From JAIPEI01 sp964443135 (GTDB lineage: Bacteria; Desulfobacterota; DSM-4660; Desulfatiglandales; HGW-15): a DNA stretch of 37,420 nt. The stretch lies in contig CAYUBQ010000039.1 of the NCBI GenBank assembly GCA_964443135.1, positions 1 through 37,420 on the forward strand. Reading direction: 5' to 3'. Shown one piece after another: positions 30,830 through 37,420 of the stretch; positions within the stretch are counted from its first letter, which is position 1, and every line of letters starts with the position of its first letter. The notes under the pieces are model-generated. The model saw only the letters and a list, made by a program, of their open reading frames with translations. It was not told the origin of the DNA and did no database searches. Both the position numbers and the translations under genes were made by a program.

Positions 30830-32524
30830 CTATTTCCCGGGCCGCTCCGCCCCCTGGATCACGATGGTGAAGAGACGTTCCTCGGGAAGCAGCTCCGCCG
30901 TGGAGACGGGCCGGTTGGAAAGGAGCCCCGCCCCCGGGGCCGGCTCCACCACGATCCGGTACAGGACGAGGCCCTCGTCCCTGCGATACCCCCCGGCGGT
31001 CCCCAGGGGGCCGTCCGCCGCGCAGGCCGGATCCTCGGTCCATCCCCGCTTCTCGAGCACGGCCCGGACCGCACCGGCCGTCTCCGACAGCCCGGGCAGG
31101 CGATCCCCCGTGCCGGTCAGGGTGATGCGGCAGCCCTCGCCGCGGGACCGGCCCGCGGGATCCTGAAACGCGACGGCCTCCCGGAGATCCCCTTCCAGGC
31201 CCAGGGCCTCGGAAAAGGCGTCCCGGAGATCCTCGCAGGCGTCGAGAGGCAGCGGCACGAGCGGGGCCTCCGGGTCCACCGGACCGCGGAGGTCGTGCGG
31301 GATGCCCTGCGAACGGTAGAAGGACGACTCGTAGCTCCTCCCCATGGAGAGGATCTCCCATCCGCCCTGCCGCCGCTTCAGGTAGACCATGGCCCAGGCG
31401 TCCGACTCCGGGTTGCGGGGGTGGATGTCCACCCGGGCGAGGTCGCCGTGCAGGCCCCTCACGCGGGGGACCACCTTGCCCGCGCGGGGGGACCCCATCT
31501 CCTCGAGCCTGCGGTCGATGATGGGGGCGAACACCTCGGCCAGGGCCGACTCCAGACCGCTCTCGTCCTCGTGGATCACCACCAGAAAAGAGGCGCGGGC
31601 GGCGGGAAGGGGCTCCCCCGGTCCGGCCGGCATCCGTCTCAGGTCCACGAGGACGCGCCCCGGGCGGAGCGCGAGAAAGGTCCAGGCCTCGACGCCGCGA
31701 AGAGCCTTCCCCCGGGCCGGGGTTCGGACCTTGCTCTTCAGGCGGAGCGTGCCGGCCGGAGGCAGCCGCACCGCCCGCCAGGCCTCCCCTTCCTCGGGAG
31801 ACGCTTCCACCGACAGGCTCACCCTCCTGCCCGCGACCACATGGAGGATCGTCCCCATGGAGGCGACCCGGCTCCCCAGGAACCTCCCCTGCCCGTCGAA
31901 GTCGAAGGCGAAATCAACGGAACCCACGATCTCGCAGGCGTGGCAGCCGTTTCGGAGCTCGTAGCCGGCCACGAACCGGCCGCCGTTCCCGGGCAGCGGC
32001 TCCAGGGCCAGCCGGCCCGGGCCCGCCCGGTCACCGGGCCATACGGAGAGATCGGGGAAGGCCTCCCGCAGGGCCCGGTAGCGGGCGTCCCCCTTCAAGG
32101 AGGCCAGGGGCCAGAAGGCCGGATCGTCCACGTCCAGCCTCGCCGGGGTCCCGTTGACCAGGATGCAGCCGTTGAGCTCGTTCGCACGAAAGGGGTAGTG
32201 GACCCAGCCCACGTCCACCGGCCCGGCCTCCTGGAAGGCGCGGAGGCAGCCCGCCCGCCCCAGGGACCGCGAGAACCGGACGGACGCCGGGCTCGAGCCC
32301 AGCCGCTCCATCACCCCGTAAAAGCAGGGCTCCAGTCCGTCGGGCCCCGGATCGGCGCACTGCTCCTCCACGGCGGCGCGGAGCGTCCGCATGCTCCCCT
32401 GCCACACCGCGGCCGGCCCGACGGTTTCCGCCGGCCCCGACGGCGCGGGGACCCGGGCCGCGCAGGCGGCGAGGACCCCGCAAAGCAGGGTTGCGGCTGC
32501 AAGACGCAAGGTTGCCGATCTCAT
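30830..32524 (-). CDS. Large lipoprotein of unknown function
   Basis: A 564-residue lipoprotein. The start was set at ATG 32524 because the signal MRSATLRLAAATLLCGVLAAC ends with Cys21 of a lipobox and GGAGG lies upstream; the in-frame extension to 32590 is not signal-like. The first half (about 40-260) contains a CHAC motif in NGCHACEIVGSVDFAFDFDGQGRFLG. The second half (about 330-420) contains GDLARVDIHPRNPESDAWAMVYLKRRQGGWEILSMG, which looks like a repeated 'transcribe-and-weigh' unit. I do not recognise the family. It is separated from the GAF gene by 123 bases. Confidence 0.65.
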   Translation of the reverse strand: MRSATLRLAAATLLCGVLAACAARVPAPSGPAETVGPAAVWQGSMRTLRAAVEEQCADPGPDGLEPCFYGVMERLGSSPASVRFSRSLGRAGCLRAFQEAGPVDVGWVHYPFRANELNGCILVNGTPARLDVDDPAFWPLASLKGDARYRALREAFPDLSVWPGDRAGPGRLALEPLPGNGGRFVAGYELRNGCHACEIVGSVDFAFDFDGQGRFLGSRVASMGTILHVVAGRRVSLSVEASPEEGEAWRAVRLPPAGTLRLKSKVRTPARGKALRGVEAWTFLALRPGRVLVDLRRMPAGPGEPLPAARASFLVVIHEDESGLESALAEVFAPIIDRRLEEMGSPRAGKVVPRVRGLHGDLARVDIHPRNPESDAWAMVYLKRRQGGWEILSMGRSYESSFYRSQGIPHDLRGPVDPEAPLVPLPLDACEDLRDAFSEALGLEGDLREAVAFQDPAGRSRGEGCRITLTGTGDRLPGLSETAGAVRAVLEKRGWTEDPACAADGPLGTAGGYRRDEGLVLYRIVVEPAPGAGLLSNRPVSTAELLPEERLFTIVIQGAERPGK

Positions 32525-32647
32525 CCCGCCCGTGCCTCCATGGGAAAACCCGGTCCTCCACCGACATCCGCCGGGGGCAGCGTACGGCAAGCCCCCGAGA
32601 GCCCCGGCCGGCGAGGTTCGTATCGGGCCCCGGGACGGACGGGCCTC

Positions 32648-33832
32648 TCAGGCGGGGTCGGGTTCGGAGTTCTTGACACCGATGTACTGGAGTGTGGACT
32701 GCCAGAAGGCGTAGTCGTTTTGTCTCGCCTCGTAGAGCTTGGCGTTCAGGACGGCGATGCCTCCGATCTCGGCGAGCGCCTTGACGAACGCGATCTCCTC
32801 CTGCGGGTAGGCGCGGGATTCGGAAGCGTAGAGACGAAGCACCCCTCGGACCTTCTCCTTGACGAAGATGGGGACGGACAGGATGGAGACGATCCCCTCC
32901 CGCCCCGCGGCCTCGGGGTACTGCACCCTCGTGTCGCGGCCCGTGTCCGGCACGTAGACGGTCTCGCCCTCCACCACCTTGGGGATGGAGCGGTCCATGC
33001 TGAGGATCCCCTTGTCCAGGTAGGCCCGGCTCAGCCCGTAGGTGCCCACGAGCTCCAGCTCGTGGGTCTCGAAGTTGAGCCAGAGCAGGCTGCAACCCTT
33101 GACGGCCATGGCATCGGCGATCTCCCTCGCAGCGGTCTCCAGGATCCGCTCCACGTCCATCTGGGCGGCCACGGCGCGGGCCAGCCGGTGGAGCCGGCTG
33201 AAGTAGGCATAGGACTTGTCGGGCGGCATCCCGTCCCGGGGCACGGCCCGGATCCGGTACTTCTCCACGGGCGGCTCGTACTCGTACTCCACCCCGCCCT
33301 TTTCCAGCAGCCGGGAAAGGGCCTCCCCCTTTTCCTCGAACAGCCGCGCATTCTCGACGGCGAGGGCGCCGATCTCGGTGAGCGCGGAGATCAGCTCCAG
33401 CTCGTCCCCGGTGAAGGTCCTCTCCTCGGCCGTGTAGAGCCTGAGGACGCCGATCACCTTCCCGCGAAGCCCCATGGGCACGGAGAGGATCGACACGATG
33501 CCTTCGGCCCGCAACAGCGCGTGCCGGGGCTCGGACCCATCGACCCCCGCCTTCCTGTCGAGGTGGGGTTCGCCTTCCAGGGCCCGGGCCACGCCCGGGT
33601 CCCCCTCCAGGGGCTCCGCGGCCAGGAACTCCGTGCTGAGGAGGTGGGAGGCGGCCACAGCGAGCCGATCGCCCTCCTCCTCCACCAGAAGGAGGGCGCT
33701 CGCCTTGAGGCCCAGGGCCGGGACCATGCGCTTGGCCAGGAGGTGGGTGACCTGCCGGACGCTCAGGACGGAGAGGACGGCGCGCCCCACCTCGTGAAAG
33801 ATTTCGAAAAACCCCGTCTGGCGCTCCGTCAT
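32648..33832 (-). CDS. Tandem GAF domain sensor protein
   Basis: A 394-residue cytoplasmic protein with two GAF domains, about 20-165 and 220-375, joined by a charged linker. Matching segments are repeated in each half: GIVSILSVPM and GIVSILSVPI, GVLRLYTAEERTFTGDELELISALTEIGALAVENARLFE and GVLRLYASESRAYPQEEIAFVKALAEIGGIAVLNAKLYE. No kinase, cyclase, EAL or HD domain is attached, so it needs a partner. GAF domains bind small ligands or sense redox state. The next gene upstream (33867) is a PilZ protein 34 bases away, so they may share an operon and a c-di-GMP or stress signal (inference). Confidence 0.88.
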   Translation of the reverse strand: MTERQTGFFEIFHEVGRAVLSVLSVRQVTHLLAKRMVPALGLKASALLLVEEEGDRLAVAASHLLSTEFLAAEPLEGDPGVARALEGEPHLDRKAGVDGSEPRHALLRAEGIVSILSVPMGLRGKVIGVLRLYTAEERTFTGDELELISALTEIGALAVENARLFEEKGEALSRLLEKGGVEYEYEPPVEKYRIRAVPRDGMPPDKSYAYFSRLHRLARAVAAQMDVERILETAAREIADAMAVKGCSLLWLNFETHELELVGTYGLSRAYLDKGILSMDRSIPKVVEGETVYVPDTGRDTRVQYPEAAGREGIVSILSVPIFVKEKVRGVLRLYASESRAYPQEEIAFVKALAEIGGIAVLNAKLYEARQNDYAFWQSTLQYIGVKNSEPDPA

Positions 33833-33866
33833 GGCTTCCCCGCCTCGATCCCTTGACCTCGGTCCG

Positions 33867-34289
33867 TCAAGCGCTTCCGGTCCCGCCGTCCCCGGGGGAC
33901 TGCCGGTCCTTTCCCATGAGATGGGCGTACATCTTCACGAAGTTCCGGATGATCCTGTGGTGCTTGTCCTCGGTGTCGACGAAACGGATGCCGGCGAAGT
34001 ACTTCTTTCCGTCGGCCTTCCTCGAGTAAACGACCCGGCCCCTGACCTCCAGCAGATCGCCCTCGAGATCGATGGCCAGCAGCAGGACGTAGGGTGTTTC
34101 CACCGGCTCCTGCGTGGCCAGCTTGATTCCGCCGAGGCTCAGGTCCAGCGCCGACCCGAAGCCCTCCCCCACCTCGTTTCCGTCCTCGTCGATGCAGACA
34201 TAGGTCACGACGTTGGACGTCCTGATCCGCGGATGCCGCCTTCGGTTGGCGCCGTCCTCCCCCTGCTGTTCCGTTCCTCTTTTCGCCAT
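33867..34289 (-). CDS. PilZ domain protein
   Basis: A 140-residue cytoplasmic protein with one PilZ domain (about 15-120). Both c-di-GMP motifs are present: RRRHPR-type RxxxR at 17-22 and D-x-S-x-x-G in ALDLSLGGIKL (about 48-58). The C-terminal tail (KMYAHLMGKD...) is helical and variable. It would bind c-di-GMP and regulate a partner such as a motor, enzyme or secretion system. It is the first gene of the PilZ-GAF pair on the minus strand, divergent from the GTPase operon. Confidence 0.88.
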   Translation of the reverse strand: MAKRGTEQQGEDGANRRRHPRIRTSNVVTYVCIDEDGNEVGEGFGSALDLSLGGIKLATQEPVETPYVLLLAIDLEGDLLEVRGRVVYSRKADGKKYFAGIRFVDTEDKHHRIIRNFVKMYAHLMGKDRQSPGDGGTGSA

Positions 34290-34501
34290 GATCTCCTGTC
34301 ATCCGGGTCTCCTGCCGGGACGTGAAGCGCCCCACGGCATCACCGGCCTCTGTCTCCCCGTCCTTTTCCGGCGTCTCGCCTCTTTTTCCACCGGGAAGCG
34401 AAGCGTAACACAAGCCTGCCAAAATGACCAGAACGAATGACCGGAAACCCATGCCGCGAATACGCGGCTGCAGGGGGGTCGCGCCCGGCTGCGGGCCTTC
34501 C

Positions 34502-34531
34502 TTGACACCCCGGCGGGCTCCTGATTATACT
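34502..34531 (+). promoter_or_regulatory. Sigma-70 promoter of tandem GTPase genes
   Basis: TTGACA (34502-34507), 18 bases and TATACT (34526-34531), the same hexamers and spacing as the ABC importer promoter. Transcription would begin near 34538, before the first GTPase gene. Confidence 0.65.
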
Positions 34532-34595
34532 CCGGAAACGGGGTGCCGACCGTTTTCCATTGACCCTCCCGGGCTCCCTGGAAGGCCTGTTTCGA

Positions 34596-36341
34596 ATGCT
34601 TCACGACCCGGCCAGTGAAGGCGAGTGGATCCTCCCGCGCCTGCCCGCCGAAGACCTCATCGTACCCGGCCTCACCCCCCGACACGGGGAGATCCGGGAT
34701 CTCGCCGGCGAGATCGCCGGACGCCTGCGGGCGTTTCGGTACAAACGGCTCTCCTCCCGCCTGTGGCTGGTCTTTCTCGGGGGAACGGGCACCGGGAAGT
34801 CCACCCTGTTCAACGCACTCTGCGGGCTCGAGCTCAGCCGGACGGGCGTGGAGCGGCCCAAGACCCGCGGCCCGGTGGCCTACGCCCATGAAGAAGCACG
34901 CATGGCACAGGGGTTCCCTTTTGCGGGCCTGTCTCCCACCGTGCGGCCGGCCGGGACGCGGGAAGCGCCCCCGGAGAGCGGCGCGCCGGACAAGCTGGTC
35001 GTTCTGGAGCACCGCCGGGACGGGATGGGCCACCTCGTCCTGGTGGACACCCCGGACGTGGACAGCCTGGAGGAGGAGAACCGCCGGGTCGCGCGGATCC
35101 TGGTGCTCCTCGCCGACGCCGTGGTCTTCGTGACCAGCCAGGAGAAGTATGCCGACGAGGTTCCCTCCGACATCCTCCGGGACATCATCGAGGAGGGAAG
35201 GCCGGTCTACTTCCTCCTGAACAAGGCCGACCCGTCCTTCTCCACCGGCGACACCGAGGAGATCTTTTCGGGCCTGAACATCCGGCTCGCCGAGGAGCGG
35301 ATCTGGATCGTTCCCCGCACCGCGTCCCCCACTCCGGCAACCTTCGGCGACCAGGCCGGGTTCCGGGCGTTCCGGGAACGGATCCTCGAGGACCATGCCC
35401 CCTCCTTCGCCCGGGAACGGCGCGCCCGGGGCCTCCGGGTCGAGGCCCGGGGCCTCGAGAAACGGCTCGATCTCTGGGTCCGACTCCTGGATGCCGAGGA
35501 GGAGGCGGCCGGCGCCTGGCTGAAGACCCTCGAAGCCCTGCTCCAGGAGACCCGGGAGGACCTCATCCAGGCGGAGAGCGACCGTTTCTCCGCCCGGAAC
35601 CGCACGCACATCCAGCAGGAGATCCGGCGTCTCTTCTCCCGCTACGATCTCCTCTCGGGACCCCGCCGGGCCGTTCGCAACGCGATTCGGGCCCCGTTGC
35701 GCCTGCTGGGTCTCCGGCTCCGGAAAGAGGGGTCGAAGGCCGCGGACACCCGCGAGGCTCGACGGGCCGGTAACCTGGCCCCCATCCTGGCCTCCCTGGA
35801 CCGCTTCAACCGAAAGGCCCTGGAACGCCTCTCCCCGTCCGACCCGGAGGCCCCCCTCCACGACGCCCTCAGGCGGCCCGGGGTGGTCATGACCCGGGAG
35901 GAGGCGGAGGCCCGGGTGAGGGACCGGCAGGAGCAGCTGGAGACCTGGCTGAGGGAGACCTTCGAGGAGATGGCCCGGGGGCTCCCGACGGCCAAGAAGT
36001 GGTCCATCTACTCCACGTCCATCGTCTGGGGCGTGCTGGTCCTGGCGCTCGAGGCGACGATCGGGGGAGGGTTCACGGTGATCGACGCGGTCCTGGGTTC
36101 GGCCGCAGCCCCGTTTCTGACCAAGGGATCGGCGGAGCTCTTCGCCTACCGGGAGATCCAGCGGGTGGTCCGGGAGATGGCCCGGATCTACCGGAAAGGG
36201 CTGGTCTCCATCCTCGAGGAGCAGCGCGACCGATACGCGGCCGCACTCCGGTCGGTGAGCGTGGCCCCGGAGGAAAAAGAGCGGATCACCGGCCTGCTGG
36301 GCGAGGTCCAGGAGCAGGCGAAACCTTCCACCCGGTCGTGA
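34596..36341 (+). CDS. Dynamin-like/ribosome-binding-type GTPase 1
   Basis: A GTPase of about 580 residues. The P-loop is GGTGTGKST (K68 here), G3 is DTPDVDS and G4 is NKAD, so the GTPase domain covers about 50-260. A long alpha-helical stalk-like region with an acidic/basic coiled coil follows, then a hydrophobic hairpin (SIYSTSIVWGVLVLALEAT, GGFTVIDAVLGSAAAPFLT, about 470-510) and a helical tail. This is the bacterial dynamin-like plan: a GTPase that binds membranes by a paddle. ATG 34596 with GGAAGG was chosen; a TTG at 34560 in frame would add 12 residues. It overlaps nothing and is followed 28 bases later by a second GTPase. Confidence 0.8.
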   Translation: MLHDPASEGEWILPRLPAEDLIVPGLTPRHGEIRDLAGEIAGRLRAFRYKRLSSRLWLVFLGGTGTGKSTLFNALCGLELSRTGVERPKTRGPVAYAHEEARMAQGFPFAGLSPTVRPAGTREAPPESGAPDKLVVLEHRRDGMGHLVLVDTPDVDSLEEENRRVARILVLLADAVVFVTSQEKYADEVPSDILRDIIEEGRPVYFLLNKADPSFSTGDTEEIFSGLNIRLAEERIWIVPRTASPTPATFGDQAGFRAFRERILEDHAPSFARERRARGLRVEARGLEKRLDLWVRLLDAEEEAAGAWLKTLEALLQETREDLIQAESDRFSARNRTHIQQEIRRLFSRYDLLSGPRRAVRNAIRAPLRLLGLRLRKEGSKAADTREARRAGNLAPILASLDRFNRKALERLSPSDPEAPLHDALRRPGVVMTREEAEARVRDRQEQLETWLRETFEEMARGLPTAKKWSIYSTSIVWGVLVLALEATIGGGFTVIDAVLGSAAAPFLTKGSAELFAYREIQRVVREMARIYRKGLVSILEEQRDRYAAALRSVSVAPEEKERITGLLGEVQEQAKPSTRS

Positions 36342-36369
36342 CACGGGTCCCTCTTCCAAGGAGTCTTCC

Positions 36370-37420
36370 ATGACACCGTCCCCCCCGCGCCTCCAGGAGC
36401 AGCTGAGCCGCTTTTCCGAGATCCTGGAGCGGGAGGAGATGCTCGGCCTGTCCCGGGAGGAACGCCGGGACGCCCTGGCCTCGGCAACCGAGCTCCGGGA
36501 CCGGCTCCAGGCCGTGGAGGGCGACTACCTGACCATCGGGCTCCTGGGGGGGACCGGCGTGGGCAAGTCCTCCCTGATGAACGCCCTCGCCGGAAGCCGC
36601 ATCTCCTCGGTCAGCCACCGGCGGCCCCACACGGATCACGTGATCGTCTACCGCCACGAGGACGCCCCCCCGGTACCGGAGCCTCCTCCGGACGCCATCC
36701 CCCGGCAGGAGATCCTCCACCGGGCCGATCCGGTACGCCACGTGCTCCTCTGCGACCTCCCGGACTTCGACAGCCTCCTCACGGCCCACCGCGAGAGCGT
36801 CCTGGCGTTCCTCGCCAACCTGGACCTCCTGGTCTGGGTGACCTCCCCGGAGAAGTACGCGGACCGGAGGCTCTACGAGTTCCTCGAACGGGTGCCCAAG
36901 GCCCGGGAGAACTTCCTGTTCGTGCTCAACAAGGCGGACCTCCTGTTCGAGGACGACCCGGGCGGGAAGGGATACCACGAAGCCGCGGCCGCGTCGGAGC
37001 GGTTCGCCGGGCACCTGCGCGAGGCCGGCATCCACGACCCGGTCCTGTTCGTGGTCTCCGCCCGGGAGGCCCTGGAATCGAGCTCCGTCTCCGCCTGGAA
37101 CCAGTTTCCCCTCCTCCGGCAGCAGGTCTTCCAGCTCAGAAAGGCCAAGCAGGTCCGCCTCATCAAGGCGGAGAACCTGGACGCCGAGGCCGCCCGCCTG
37201 TTCGCCCGGCTGACCGGGGAGGTCCGAAACCTCGAACGCCTCTCCTCCGCCCTCGACCGGACCGTGCAGCAGCTGAAGGAGGATCGCTCCACCTGGGAGA
37301 GGCTGGGCGGTGAGACCCTGACCCCCTGGCTGGAGAGCCGGGACGTCCGGGGCGCCCTCCGCCCCCCCCGGGACGCCCTGCCCCTCTCCGGTCCCGGCCT
37401 GGCCCTGGCCCTCCTGTTCC
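36370..37420 (+). CDS. Dynamin-like GTPase 2 (partial, runs off window)
   Basis: The first 350 residues of a second GTPase, cut by the window end. ATG 36370 has AAGGAG seven bases upstream. The P-loop is GGTGVGKSS (K66), G3 is DLPDFDS and G4 is NKAD; the layout of the first 250 residues parallels the protein just upstream, including TSPEKYAD after the G3 (TSQEKYAD there). A helical, charged region follows (about 255-330), and a hydrophobic segment begins at the very end (GPGLALALLF). The two are likely paired paralogues, as in some bacterial dynamin operons, and may form a heteromer at the membrane (inference). Confidence 0.85.
   Translation, partial: MTPSPPRLQEQLSRFSEILEREEMLGLSREERRDALASATELRDRLQAVEGDYLTIGLLGGTGVGKSSLMNALAGSRISSVSHRRPHTDHVIVYRHEDAPPVPEPPPDAIPRQEILHRADPVRHVLLCDLPDFDSLLTAHRESVLAFLANLDLLVWVTSPEKYADRRLYEFLERVPKARENFLFVLNKADLLFEDDPGGKGYHEAAAASERFAGHLREAGIHDPVLFVVSAREALESSSVSAWNQFPLLRQQVFQLRKAKQVRLIKAENLDAEAARLFARLTGEVRNLERLSSALDRTVQQLKEDRSTWERLGGETLTPWLESRDVRGALRPPRDALPLSGPGLALALLF

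Noticed and set aside
1..37420. tRNA, rRNA, CRISPR arrays and complete insertion sequences
   Set aside because: No T-arm-like GGTTCGA with matching cloverleaf, no spaced repeats and no transposase reading frame were seen by eye.

Overview
The window is GC-rich DNA with G/C-biased codon third positions, densely packed genes on both strands and short intergenic spacers. It reads as a chromosomal scaffold from an anaerobic, cytochrome-c-using bacterium, most likely a Desulfobacterota (deltaproteobacterial) lineage. The basis is a system II cytochrome c maturation pair (ResB/CcsA), several PilZ/GspE-N type c-di-GMP sensor proteins, a corrinoid methyltransferase cluster, and REP-like 'ggggacgttctt' palindromes. 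That taxonomic call is inference. A 100-N gap at 22986-23085, flanked on both sides by the same 55 bp, shows a draft scaffold, probably a metagenome assembly.

Layout. 1-1236: a Gate-domain membrane protein behind a near-consensus promoter and a five-hairpin leader. 1248-8939 (minus strand): serS, a single-pass penicillin-binding protein, glmS, a PlsC-type acyltransferase, an M20 peptidase and a beta-lactamase-fold hydrolase. A REP-like palindrome lies between the last two. 9240-11503: resB-ccsA, divergent from serS; the 300-bp divergent region holds a probable attenuator for serS. 11773-14448: a TPR/GspE-N/PilZ fusion and a trans-sulfuration PLP enzyme. 14550-19710 (minus strand): threonine aldolase, a three-gene ABC importer (TrpX type) and an RpiB isomerase with an extra C-terminal domain. 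19989-22203: a TraB/GumN protein and a B12-binding radical SAM enzyme. 22315-22810: an AT-richer BrnT/BrnA toxin-antitoxin pair.

22922-26168 is the most interesting metabolic block. It holds an MttB-family methyltransferase without an in-frame amber (non-pyrrolysine) codon, a cognate corrinoid protein, and a stand-alone homocysteine S-methyltransferase domain. No tetrahydrofolate-linked MtgA/MtqA-type partner is present in the window. Together they could move methyl groups from a quaternary amine through the corrinoid directly to homocysteine, a split methionine synthase fed by methylated amines (inference).

26169-34289 is mostly envelope and signalling genes, many of unknown function: secreted proteins, lipoproteins, a 4-TM holin-superfamily protein, a CsgG-like protein, a double-GAF protein and a PilZ protein. 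34596-37420 holds two tandem dynamin-like/ribosome-type GTPases, the second cut by the window end. Two families of short intergenic repeats occur: REP-like palindromes at 2348-2476 and 14448-14540, and a 98-bp element at 11580-11677, 15695-15792 (inverted) and 18887-18937 (partial). No tRNA, rRNA, CRISPR or complete insertion sequence was seen.
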